Shown: one piece after another, positions 51,001 through 58,612 of the stretch
How positions within the stretch are numbered: position 1 is the stretch's first letter
Layout of the letters: each line of letters begins with the position of its first letter
From: Ardenticatenaceae bacterium
GTDB lineage: Bacteria; Chloroflexota; Anaerolineae; Promineifilales; Promineifilaceae
Direction: 5' to 3'
Assembly: GCA_020634245.1 (NCBI GenBank)
Contig: JACKCC010000010.1
Coordinates: 124,001-188,000, forward strand
Length of the DNA stretch: 64,000 nt
Program-made: the position numbers and the translations under genes
Notes under the pieces: generated by a model
The model's database searches: none
What the model saw: the letters and a program-made list of their open reading frames with translations, nothing else
What the model was told of the DNA's origin: nothing

Positions 51001-51449
51001 GCAAAACGGCCGTTTACCATACCACCGTCCAGTGGAAAGGCGAACATTGGGGCCACGTCATCATGGGCAACGGGCCGGAGATGCCCTTTTCCGCCCCGCC
51101 TGATGCCCAGGGTCACCCCGGCGTGTTCACTCCCGAAGACGCCTTCGTCGCCGCCATCAACACCTGCGTCATGATGATGTTCATTTGGGCCATCAAGCGT
51201 TTCAAGCTGGATTTACAAAGCTACGAATGCCGCGCCGAAGGGACCAAACTCATCGAATTGGACCGCACTGAAATCTTCACCGAAGTCAGGCTGTGGCCGC
51301 ACATCTGTGTCGCCGCCAACGGAACCAAACCGGAAGCTGTTGAGACGCGTATCCAAAAAGCGCTGCAATCGGCACAAAAGTACAGCCTGGTCGCCAACTC
51401 AGTGAAGTCCGATGTTATTGTTGAACCAACCATTAAAATCATTGAATAA
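50997..51449 (+). CDS. OsmC-like protein
   Basis: The 150-residue OsmC-fold protein has PEDAFVAAINTCVMMMF with one conserved Cys (Cys59); the peroxidatic Cys of true OsmC is not evident. OsmC-like proteins reduce organic peroxides or handle thiols and persulfides, and a single-Cys variant could bind a thiol or sulfane sulfur. It overlaps the upstream DGC gene by four bases. Confidence 0.85.
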   Translation: MSKTAVYHTTVQWKGEHWGHVIMGNGPEMPFSAPPDAQGHPGVFTPEDAFVAAINTCVMMMFIWAIKRFKLDLQSYECRAEGTKLIELDRTEIFTEVRLWPHICVAANGTKPEAVETRIQKALQSAQKYSLVANSVKSDVIVEPTIKIIE

Positions 51450-51461
51450 AGGAAAGAAACC

Positions 51462-51713
51462 ATGTTAACCGTCAAAGTTTTAGGTTCTGGCTGCCCAAAC
51501 TGCCAAAAAGTAGCAACGGCTGCTCAAAATGCCGTTAGCAATCTGGGCGTTGAAGCGGAAATTATCAAAGTGACCGACTACGCCCAAATCATGGCCTACA
51601 ACGTCCTGGCGACGCCGGGGCTGGTTATCAATGAAAAGCTGGTCTCTGCCGGCCGCATCCCCAGTGACGCCGAGGTTATGACCTGGGTTGCTGATGCGCT
51701 GGCGCCGGCATAA
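51462..51713 (+). CDS. Small thioredoxin-like protein (TM0996/MTH895 type)
   Basis: The 83-residue protein has the redox motif CPNC (Cys11, Cys14) after strand one, then VTDYAQIMAYNVLATPGLVI with cis-Pro, as in mini-thioredoxins often encoded next to permeases and ArsR genes. It would reduce a disulfide or transfer a thiol-bound metal(loid). GGAAAG precedes the ATG. It sits between the OsmC-like gene and the regulator gene. Confidence 0.9.
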   Translation: MLTVKVLGSGCPNCQKVATAAQNAVSNLGVEAEIIKVTDYAQIMAYNVLATPGLVINEKLVSAGRIPSDAEVMTWVADALAPA

Positions 51714-51747
51714 CATTGCGGAAACGACACGCGTGAAACACAAGGCA

Positions 51748-51795
51748 GGCAACAAATGAACACGAATTCGCGCAAATTGGTGTTCATTCGTTGCC
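51748..51795. repeat. Hairpin before the ArsR gene
   Basis: GGCAACAAATGAACAC (51748-51763) pairs with GTGTTCATTCGTTGCC (51780-51795) with one mismatch and a 16-base loop. It ends 20 bases ahead of the regulator start and may tune its expression or end upstream transcripts. Confidence 0.65.
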
Positions 51796-51814
51796 ATTTA
51801 TCAGGGAAATGATG

Positions 51815-52195
51815 ATGGATTGGCTACAAAATGAAGCGGAAGTGGGCGAGATAACGACTGCCCTCAAAGCCCTAAGCGAACCCAACCGGCTGCGCATCTT
51901 TGCCACGCTGATGAACGGCGACTCTTGTAACTGCGAACTGCAAGAGACATTGGGGCTGGCCCCCAATCTGCTCTCCCACCATTTGCGCGTGCTGGAGAAG
52001 GCTGGCCTGGTACATTCACGGCGGGATCGTGTAGACGGCCGTTGGATCTACTACAGCGTAGACCGAGAAGCAGCCGCCCACTGGCAGGCCTGGTTCAACA
52101 TCCTCTTCAACCCGGCCAATATCCAAACCCGCCTCGTTTGCGGCCCCGAAGGCCAACAAATCGCCGCCGACCAAATTCCAATCAACACAGGATAG
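51815..52195 (+). CDS. ArsR/SmtB-family transcriptional regulator
   Basis: The 126-residue winged-helix protein has SEPNRLRIFATLMNGDSCNC (Cys38 and Cys40), matching the ArsR metal-binding C-x-C in helix 3, and the recognition helix APNLLSHHLRVLEKAGLV. Three ATGs stand in a row at 51809, 51812 and 51815; the last is best spaced from AGGGA (51803-51807). It probably represses both promoters of the cluster through TTCAA-N6-TTGAA dyads and lets go on binding a soft metal(loid) or thiol signal. Confidence 0.9.
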   Translation: MDWLQNEAEVGEITTALKALSEPNRLRIFATLMNGDSCNCELQETLGLAPNLLSHHLRVLEKAGLVHSRRDRVDGRWIYYSVDREAAAHWQAWFNILFNPANIQTRLVCGPEGQQIAADQIPINTG

Positions 52196-52204
52196 GGGCA
52201 GGCG

Positions 52205-53203
52205 TTACCAGGCGTAGGCGTTGGGGGCAGCGCCGCCAGGGCCGGGGAAGATTTCGTCCAATTTTTGCAATGTAGCTCCGTCCAGCACGATTTCGGTGGC
52301 GCGGACGGCACTTTCTAGCTGTTCCATCGTGCGCGGGCCAATGATGGGGGCGGTGACGATGGGATTGTGCAGCAGCCAGGCCAGGGCCACTTCGCCCGGC
52401 GGATGGCCGATTTCGCGGCAAAGATTCTCGTATTTTTCCAGCTTGTCCCGATTTTCGGCGACCTCTTTCTCGAAGTTTTCGCCTTTGCGACGGCCGGTCG
52501 CCAGTTTCTCCAATGCACCGCCCAGCAAGCCGCCAGCCAGCGGACTCCAGGGAATCAGTCCCAGGCCATAATGCTCGCAAGCCGGGATGACTTCCAGTTC
52601 AATCATGCGGTTGTTGAGATGGTAGATACTTTGCTCGCTGACCAGGCCCATCATGCCCCGTTTGGAGGCTTCCTGACAGGCGGTGGCAATGTCCCAGCCG
52701 GCGAAGTTGCTGGAGCCGACGTAGACGACTTTGCCCTGCCCCATCAAACTGCCGAAGGCGTGCCAGGTTTCGTCCCAGGGGCAGTCGCGGTCGATGTGGT
52801 GCATCTGGTAGAGGTCGATCCAGTCGGTTTGCAGGCGCTGGAGGCTGCCTTCGCAATGTTTTCTGATTTTGTAGGCGGAAAGGGAACGGCCGTCACTATT
52901 CACCTCTTTCAAATTAGCCTTGCGCGAAACCGGATTGTAAACCTTGGTGGCCAGAACCGTCGCATCACGGCGGCCACCGCCCAGGGCAAACCAGCGGCCC
53001 ACGATTTCTTCGGTATGACCATGCTCCACTTCCCAGCCGTAGACATCGGCCGTATCGAAAAAATTGATGCCCAACTCCAAGGCGCGGTCCATGATTTTGT
53101 AGCTGTCTTCTTCGCTAGTGTGCCAGCCAAAATTCATCGTTCCCAGGCAAAGATTACTGACCAATACGCCATGTTTGCCCAGTCGTTTGTGTGTTACTGC
53201 CAT
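52205..53203 (-). CDS. Aldo/keto reductase, paralogue of 22612
   Basis: The 332-residue TIM-barrel protein has DTADVYGW (Asp, Tyr), the Lys in LATKVYN, the His in YQMHHID and the C-terminal APIIGPRTMEQL. It shares many segments with the protein at 22612-23583 (for example the CEHYGLGLIPWSPLAGG stretch), so the two are paralogues. It is convergent with the ArsR cluster (9-base gap) and lies downstream of its own hairpin spacer. Confidence 0.93.
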   Translation of the reverse strand: MAVTHKRLGKHGVLVSNLCLGTMNFGWHTSEEDSYKIMDRALELGINFFDTADVYGWEVEHGHTEEIVGRWFALGGGRRDATVLATKVYNPVSRKANLKEVNSDGRSLSAYKIRKHCEGSLQRLQTDWIDLYQMHHIDRDCPWDETWHAFGSLMGQGKVVYVGSSNFAGWDIATACQEASKRGMMGLVSEQSIYHLNNRMIELEVIPACEHYGLGLIPWSPLAGGLLGGALEKLATGRRKGENFEKEVAENRDKLEKYENLCREIGHPPGEVALAWLLHNPIVTAPIIGPRTMEQLESAVRATEIVLDGATLQKLDEIFPGPGGAAPNAYAW

Positions 53204-53230
53204 TTTTCACTCCTTTTTTGATGGAATACT

Positions 53231-53280
53231 GGAGATTGGAGACTAGAAACTGGCAGTCTCCAATCTCCAATCTCTAATCC
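53231..53280. repeat. Hairpin spacer (GGAGATT / AATCTCC word)
   Basis: GGAGATTGGAGACT (53232-53245) pairs perfectly with AGTCTCCAATCTCC (53256-53269), and the right arm repeats CCAATCTC again. It lies upstream of the minus-strand aldo/keto reductase gene. Confidence 0.7.
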
Positions 53281-53301
53281 CCAACAGTCGATTTTTGACG
53301 A

Positions 53302-54297
53302 TTATACCACCCACTGCCAAACGGCCGCCGCCATGGCAATGCCGCCGCCGCTGGCGCAGAAAAGCACCTTGTCCCCCGGTTTTGGTCCCCGCCCCAACTC
53401 AATCGCATCGTCCAGCGCCATGGGGATGCAGGCCGAGCCGGTATAGCCCCATTTGTCCATAATCCAATGCGTTTTTTCCAGCGGCTGCTCCAGGATTTCC
53501 ATTATTTGCTTGATGGTGTTGAGATTGAGCTGGGTAAACAGGTAGAAATCGATCTCGTTCAGGGTAAAGCCCGCTTTTTCGGCTGTGCTGCGGATGAGCG
53601 GCGGCCAATTGTCGGAGTTGAATGTGGCCGGGAATTTGCGCACAAAGCGGACGCGGGGCACGCCGTTATTCTCGTCGATGGGGGTGATAGGACAGGCGGC
53701 ACCGCCGGTGTAAATGCCCAACGCATCGTAAAAATCGCCGCGGGCCAGCCGCTGCCCGGCCAGGAAACCGGGTTCGCTGCCGGCGCTGACGACGACGGCC
53801 CCGGCCCCATCGGCAAAAAGGGTACAGGTGTAATGGTCGGTGTAATCGACGAAGCGGCTCATGCCATACGCGCCGATAACGAGGATGTGGTTTATTTCTT
53901 CGTCGGTCATAATGAAACGGGCGGCGGTATCTACGGCCGTTACCCATCCGGCACACGCGCTGTTTATATCAAACGTCCCCGCATTCACCGCCCCAATCTT
54001 GTGCTGCACCACTACGGCCGTTGGCGGGCTGAGATAATCGGGCGTATCGGTGGAAACGATGATCAGGTCAATATCGGTGGGCTGCAATCCGGCCCGTTCG
54101 ATGGCCTGACGGCCGGCATGGGCGGCCAAATCGCTGGTCGTCTCGCCCTCGGCCATCACGTGCCGCTCTTTGATACCGACGTTTTCAATCAGCCACTCAT
54201 CAACTTCACGATCCAGGATTTTGTCAAAATAGGAATTGGGCAGCATCTTTTCCGGCACATAGCGGCCAGTGCTGCGGATTTGGGCGTATCGCGTCAT
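53302..54297 (-). CDS. KAS III-like protein with altered catalytic triad
   Basis: The 331-residue protein has the FabH fold with Cys115 in FDINSACAGWV, and strand/loop motifs STDTPDYLSPP. The His of PHQAN is not found (FTQLN at the matching place) and the Asn of GNTS reads Tyr (WGYTGSACIP). It may use the Cys for acyl transfer without decarboxylation. Start 54297 was chosen over an upstream codon because the family begins there. It differs clearly from the KAS III-like protein at 25751. Confidence 0.82.
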   Translation of the reverse strand: MTRYAQIRSTGRYVPEKMLPNSYFDKILDREVDEWLIENVGIKERHVMAEGETTSDLAAHAGRQAIERAGLQPTDIDLIIVSTDTPDYLSPPTAVVVQHKIGAVNAGTFDINSACAGWVTAVDTAARFIMTDEEINHILVIGAYGMSRFVDYTDHYTCTLFADGAGAVVVSAGSEPGFLAGQRLARGDFYDALGIYTGGAACPITPIDENNGVPRVRFVRKFPATFNSDNWPPLIRSTAEKAGFTLNEIDFYLFTQLNLNTIKQIMEILEQPLEKTHWIMDKWGYTGSACIPMALDDAIELGRGPKPGDKVLFCASGGGIAMAAAVWQWVV

Positions 54298-54401
54298 AGT
54301 AAAATCACTTCCGAACTTTGGGATTGGGAGCACGAGCAGGTTGCCCACGCTCCATTTTACGTGAGTGTAACAAAAGCGGGTTACGAAAAAGATACATCCC
54401 G

Positions 54402-55349
54402 CTACAAATGCACCCGGATAAAATCGAGGATCATTTGCACCATCTCGTCCGTTTTATCCGGCGACATAATGTCTCCAACCAGGACGTGATTGCTTTCACC
54501 GGGCGCGCGCACAATGGGGATAATTCGTTTGTCAGCCCGGCTCATTTGGGCAAAGGCCGCTTCGGCTCGCTGCGGATTGACGACTTCATCCTGCGGTGAA
54601 TAGATGATCAAAACCGGCCGGGTAATACGTGACAAATCGGTTTGGCTGACCAGTTTGACCAGGCCCATCATGGGCAGCAGGGCTTTGGTGGGATAGTGCA
54701 GCGTCCAGTAACGGCCGTGCGCCTCATTCGACGGCTCCCAGTTACGCTCCGGCCCGATGAGCGCCGTAGCAATTTGCTCACCCCAGGGCCAGGTCAGGAT
54801 GGCGGCTGAACGGTCGTGCGGAAAATAGTTGGGCGAGATAAGGATAAAGGCCAGCATATCCTCCAGGTGAGGCTGTGCCGCCAGCCAGGTTGCGGCCGCG
54901 GCTCCGGTAGAAACGCCAATCACGATCACTTTTTCGCCAATGCGCCGGCCGATTGCCACTGCTTCCATTGTGTCGTTGAGCCAATCGTTAACGGTGGCTT
55001 CGGCCATTGCCTGCCCGGTACGGCCGTGTCCCGTAAAGCGCGTGTAGAACAGATTGGCCCCCAACGCGGCCGCCACTTTGTCCGCCAGCGGCGCTGTCTC
55101 CTGCCGGGTAGCCGAAAAGCCGTGCAGATAAATGATGGAAACGGCCGTTTTCTGCCCCGGTTCTCCCGCCCAAAAAATCGTTTTCTCAGTATTGGGCACG
55201 ATGTCGTCAAAGCACCCCTCCGACTCGGCTAAATATTGGTCGAGATCAGGCGGGAGGGTGAACGGCCGTAACGTCGTATCAATCTTCACCCGTGGCCCGG
55301 CCAAAAACACAACAACCACAACAACAATCAACGCAACTACAAAACCCAT
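54402..55349 (-). CDS. Membrane-anchored alpha/beta hydrolase
   Basis: The 315-residue protein has one N-terminal membrane helix (FVVALIVVVVVVFLAG) and a hydrolase domain: HGFSATRQE oxyanion region, nucleophile Ser in GVSTGAA, acid in YSPQDEVVN and His in ESNHVLV. It may be a lipase or esterase facing outward. Two adjacent ATGs (55352, 55349) follow AGGAAGAG on the minus strand; 55349 has the better spacing. The upstream region contains the hairpin at 55384-55449. Confidence 0.85.
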   Translation of the reverse strand: MGFVVALIVVVVVVFLAGPRVKIDTTLRPFTLPPDLDQYLAESEGCFDDIVPNTEKTIFWAGEPGQKTAVSIIYLHGFSATRQETAPLADKVAAALGANLFYTRFTGHGRTGQAMAEATVNDWLNDTMEAVAIGRRIGEKVIVIGVSTGAAAATWLAAQPHLEDMLAFILISPNYFPHDRSAAILTWPWGEQIATALIGPERNWEPSNEAHGRYWTLHYPTKALLPMMGLVKLVSQTDLSRITRPVLIIYSPQDEVVNPQRAEAAFAQMSRADKRIIPIVRAPGESNHVLVGDIMSPDKTDEMVQMILDFIRVHL

Positions 55350-55383
55350 CATCTCTTCCTTTAATCTAATCGTCCAGTCCCAT

Positions 55384-55449
55384 AGGTGACAGTCACTTAA
55401 AAACGACTTGAGATTTGTCATCACTTATGGGAAAAAGTGACTGTCACCT
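55384..55449. repeat. Hairpin spacer (GGTGACAGTCACTT word)
   Basis: AGGTGACAGTCACTT (55384-55398) and AAGTGACTGTCACCT (55435-55449) are perfect complements around a 36-base loop containing CTTATGGG and TCATCACTT words. It is a relative of the terminator-like hairpin at 5430-5461. It lies between the hydrolase and the PLP decarboxylase genes. Confidence 0.7.
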
Positions 55450-55462
55450 GAACGATTACCCT

Positions 55463-56878
55463 TTAATCATATTGCCCGTATGAATCTTGAACCGCTTGAT
55501 TCCTGGCTGTGACAAAAGCGCGAACCGATCGGGTTACATCTTCTTCCGTTGTCGCCCAGGAGCAAACACTGATGCGAATAACTGCTTTCCCATTCCACGT
55601 CGCCCCACCGGCCCAACATTCACCAGACTTTTGAACATTATCCATAGTTTGTCGGGTGATTTCATCATTTTCAGCGGCGACAAGCACCTGGTTGAAAACG
55701 ACATCATTCAAAATTTGAAACCCTTCCGCCGCCAGTTCCTGGCTCATCTGCACGGCCCTTTCGTGCAAACCAGAAACCAATGCGTCTACCCCCACTTTAC
55801 CCAGATATTTTAATGCCGCCCACAGTTCCACCACCCGCGCCCGCCGTGACATTTCCGGCGTATAAAGCATGCCGTCCCGATTTTCACTGTACGCAATGTA
55901 AGAGCCAGCGGCTTGCAATGCTTGAATCAATGCCTCTTTGTCGCGGCATAAGACAATTCCGTTGTCATATGGCGTGTTTAGGGTTTTGTGTCCATCAACT
56001 GACCAGGAATGGGCCATTTCGATTCCTTTTGTCAGATACTGAAGGCTTTTTGACCCAGCCGCCCATAAACCAAAAGCGCCGTCGATATGAACCCAGGCGT
56101 CGGCTTTGTTGGCTTTATCACAAATCTCGTCAAACGGATCGAAAGAACCGGTTCTCACATTGCCCGCCTGAAGGATCAGGATAGTGCTGTCGTCCAGTTG
56201 CGGCAGTTGTGACACTATCATCCGCCCCTGATCATCTGTGTCTACCCACTCGATATTGCCGGTTCCCAATCCCAAAAGTGCAATGGCTTTGATGACCGTT
56301 CCATGCGCCTGCCGGCCGACTACAATTCTAATTTTGGGCGCGCCGGTCAATCCTTGTTTGTTGATGTCCCACTGATTATTCTGCAAAACGCGGTACCGGG
56401 CTGCCGCCAGACCACAAAGGATAGCTACTGAGGAACCGCTGACAAACCCGGCAACGGCCGTTTCCGGCAAACTAAAAATCTCCCTCAGCCATGCTTCCAC
56501 AACCTCCTCCAGCTTCGCCACAACAGGAGACATGACATTTAGCGCCGTATTTTGATCCCAGAAATCAGCCAGCCAGCGGGCCGCCAGCGAAACCGGAATA
56601 ACACTGCCATTAACAAATCCAAAATACCGCCCGCCTATTTGGGAAACAGTTGCCGGTGACCCCAATTGATGCAACTGCTCCAAAATTCGCGCGCCATCAC
56701 CCGGACCATCAGGCAACCTTTCAACAAAATTCTCCAACCTTGCAATCACTGCACCCGTTGGAAAAACACGCCTGTCGAAAGCACGGTCCGCATAATCAAA
56801 CGCATAGCTTTGAGCCTGCTTGAAAACATCCTTTTGCGCCATATCCTGAAACATTTTTTCTTGTAACGTTTTGGTCAT
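55463..56878 (-). CDS. PLP-dependent decarboxylase (group II, aspartate aminotransferase fold)
   Basis: The 471-residue enzyme has the fold type I decarboxylase landmarks: GFVSGSSVAILCGLAAAR (phosphate-binding loop), VGRQAHGTVIKA, HIDGAFGLWAAGSK with the Asp that pairs with the pyridine nitrogen, and the Schiff-base Lys in SVDGHKTLNTPYDNG. Relatives decarboxylate aromatic amino acids or glutamate. It is divergent from the tyrosine phenol-lyase gene across about 235 bases. A start at 56926 is possible, but no ribosome site favours it. Confidence 0.9.
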   Translation of the reverse strand: MTKTLQEKMFQDMAQKDVFKQAQSYAFDYADRAFDRRVFPTGAVIARLENFVERLPDGPGDGARILEQLHQLGSPATVSQIGGRYFGFVNGSVIPVSLAARWLADFWDQNTALNVMSPVVAKLEEVVEAWLREIFSLPETAVAGFVSGSSVAILCGLAAARYRVLQNNQWDINKQGLTGAPKIRIVVGRQAHGTVIKAIALLGLGTGNIEWVDTDDQGRMIVSQLPQLDDSTILILQAGNVRTGSFDPFDEICDKANKADAWVHIDGAFGLWAAGSKSLQYLTKGIEMAHSWSVDGHKTLNTPYDNGIVLCRDKEALIQALQAAGSYIAYSENRDGMLYTPEMSRRARVVELWAALKYLGKVGVDALVSGLHERAVQMSQELAAEGFQILNDVVFNQVLVAAENDEITRQTMDNVQKSGECWAGGATWNGKAVIRISVCSWATTEEDVTRSVRAFVTARNQAVQDSYGQYD

Positions 56879-57114
56879 AGTTATTTCCGAAAATTGAGAC
56901 CAAGCGAAAGGTTTTTTGAGAGCCACGAAAGAGGCGCAAAATATTTACCCCCAACTTAATACAGCTCATTGATTTATATTATTCTCCCCTTTACCCGATT
57001 TGGTTTCAATCATATAATTAATTTCATCTTTTGGTTTTGTTTATCGATTTAAGGGAAATCAAAAATCTAAAATTAACAACCACTAACCGCTATTATGGCA
57101 CAAGGAGATACGAA
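56879..57114. other. Divergent promoter region of the two PLP enzymes
   Basis: This AT-rich region contains candidate promoters in both directions (e.g. ATTATATG near 57010-57020). No clear operator palindrome was found. The AAGGAGAT at 57102-57109 is the ribosome site of the phenol-lyase gene. Confidence 0.4.
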
Positions 57115-58527
57115 ATGACAGAAAAAATTCCACAGACCATGGGCCAGCAGTTTGGCCGCCGTTCCTGGGCCGAACCCTGGAAAATCAAAATGGTCGAACC
57201 CATCCACCAGATTAGCCGGGAAGCACGAGCCAAAGCTCTGGCCGAGGCCGGTTACAACACTTTCCTGCTGCGCTCCGACGACGTTTACATCGACCTGCTC
57301 ACCGACAGCGGCACCAGCGCCATGAGCGACCGGCAGTGGGCCGGCATGATGCTCGGCGACGAGGCCTACGCCGGCAGCCGCAATTTCTACCGGCTGGAGA
57401 AAAATATCCAGGATTATTACGGCTACCGTTATATCGTCCCTACCCATCAAGGACGCGGTGCAGAGCATCTCATCAGCCAGGCAGTCATCAAAAAAGGCCA
57501 GTTCATCCTGGGCAACATGTACTTCACCACCACCCGCCTGCATCAGGAACTGGCCGGGGGCATTTTTGTGGACGTCATCATTGACGAAGCCCACGATCCG
57601 GCCAACCTGCACCCATTCAAGGGCAACGTTGATCTGAACAAGGTGCAGGCCATCATTGACCGCGAAGGAGCCGAGCAAATCGCCTACATCAGCCTGGCAG
57701 GAACGGTCAACATGGCCGGCGGCCAGCCGGTGAGCATGGCTAACGTACGTGAACTGCGCCAGTTATGCAACAAACACGGCATCCGCATTTATCTGGATGC
57801 CACACGCATGGTGGAAAACTGCTTCTTCATCCAGGAACGGGAAGAAGGGTACGCCGACAAGCCCATCGCCGCCATCCTGAAAGAATTTTGCAGCTTCACC
57901 GACGGCGCCTGGATGAGCGCCAAAAAGGATAATCTGGTCAACATCGGCGGCTGGCTGGCCGTGAATCATGAGGATGTTTTTGAGCTGGCCCGCAACATGG
58001 TCGTGGTGTACGAAGGGCTGCACACTTATGGCGGGATGGCCGGCCGTGACATGGAGGCGCTGGCCATCGGAATTGAGGAATCGGTTCAAGATGAGCATGT
58101 GAAATCGCGGGTAGGCCAGGTGCGTTATCTGGGCGAACTGCTGACCGATTGGGGTGTGCCCTTGGTGCAGCCGGTAGGCGGCCATGCTATTTTCCTGGAC
58201 GCCAAACGGTTTTACCCCCACATTTCGCAAGACCGCTTCCCGGCGCAGACGCTGGCAGCGGAATTGTATCTGGATTCTGGTGTGCGCAGCATGGAACGCG
58301 GTGTGGTTAGCGCCGGGCGCGACCCCAAGACAGGTTACCATCGCTATCCGGCATTGGAACTGACGCGACTGACTATCCCGCGCCGCGTGTACACACAGGC
58401 ACACATGGATGTAGTAGCCGAATCGGTGAAGGCAGTTTTCGATAATCGGAAACAGACACGCGGGCTGAAGATGGTATTTGAGCCGAAATATTTACGTTTC
58501 TTCCAGGCCCGGTTTGAGAAAATTTAG
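57115..58527 (+). CDS. tpl: Tyrosine phenol-lyase (beta-tyrosinase)
   Basis: The 470-residue enzyme is very like Citrobacter tyrosine phenol-lyase throughout (e.g. DVYIDLLTDSGTSAMSDRQW, PTHQGRGAEHLISQ). Key residues read as in TPL and not as in tryptophanase: Thr110, the PLP Lys271 in SAKKDNLVNIGG, and Arg395 in SMERGVVSAGR (tryptophanase has AVEIG). It splits L-tyrosine to phenol, pyruvate and ammonia, or the reverse. AAGGAGAT supports ATG 57115. No ACGGCCGT octamer lies in the gene. Divergent from a decarboxylase gene. Confidence 0.9.
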   Translation: MTEKIPQTMGQQFGRRSWAEPWKIKMVEPIHQISREARAKALAEAGYNTFLLRSDDVYIDLLTDSGTSAMSDRQWAGMMLGDEAYAGSRNFYRLEKNIQDYYGYRYIVPTHQGRGAEHLISQAVIKKGQFILGNMYFTTTRLHQELAGGIFVDVIIDEAHDPANLHPFKGNVDLNKVQAIIDREGAEQIAYISLAGTVNMAGGQPVSMANVRELRQLCNKHGIRIYLDATRMVENCFFIQEREEGYADKPIAAILKEFCSFTDGAWMSAKKDNLVNIGGWLAVNHEDVFELARNMVVVYEGLHTYGGMAGRDMEALAIGIEESVQDEHVKSRVGQVRYLGELLTDWGVPLVQPVGGHAIFLDAKRFYPHISQDRFPAQTLAAELYLDSGVRSMERGVVSAGRDPKTGYHRYPALELTRLTIPRRVYTQAHMDVVAESVKAVFDNRKQTRGLKMVFEPKYLRFFQARFEKI

Positions 58528-58610
58528 GACGCAGATAACCGTGGATGAACGCAGATTTAGTTGGCCTTATGGTGATCTCTCTCTGAGTTCATCCGTGAAA
58601 ATCAGTGTCC
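58527..58610. repeat. Hairpin spacer (GGAC / ATCCGTG word)
   Basis: The left arm GGACGCAGATAACCGTGGAT starts at the last base of the tpl stop; the right arm GTTCATCCGTGAAAATCAGT ends in GTCC. The theme is the same as at 36351-36415. It lies between convergent genes and may act as terminator. Confidence 0.6.
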
Positions 58611-58612
58611 TA

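Noticed and set aside
53467..54489. A 340-codon plus-strand frame antisense to the KAS III-like gene
   Set aside because: The sense frame carries clear KAS III motifs. The antisense protein is Gly/Arg-rich low-information sequence without a family.
21598..58610. All intergenic hairpins as simple rho-independent terminators
   Set aside because: Most lack a T tract, lie between closely spaced codirectional genes just before ribosome sites, and have internally repeated arms. Only 5430, 45499 and 60131 look like ordinary terminators.
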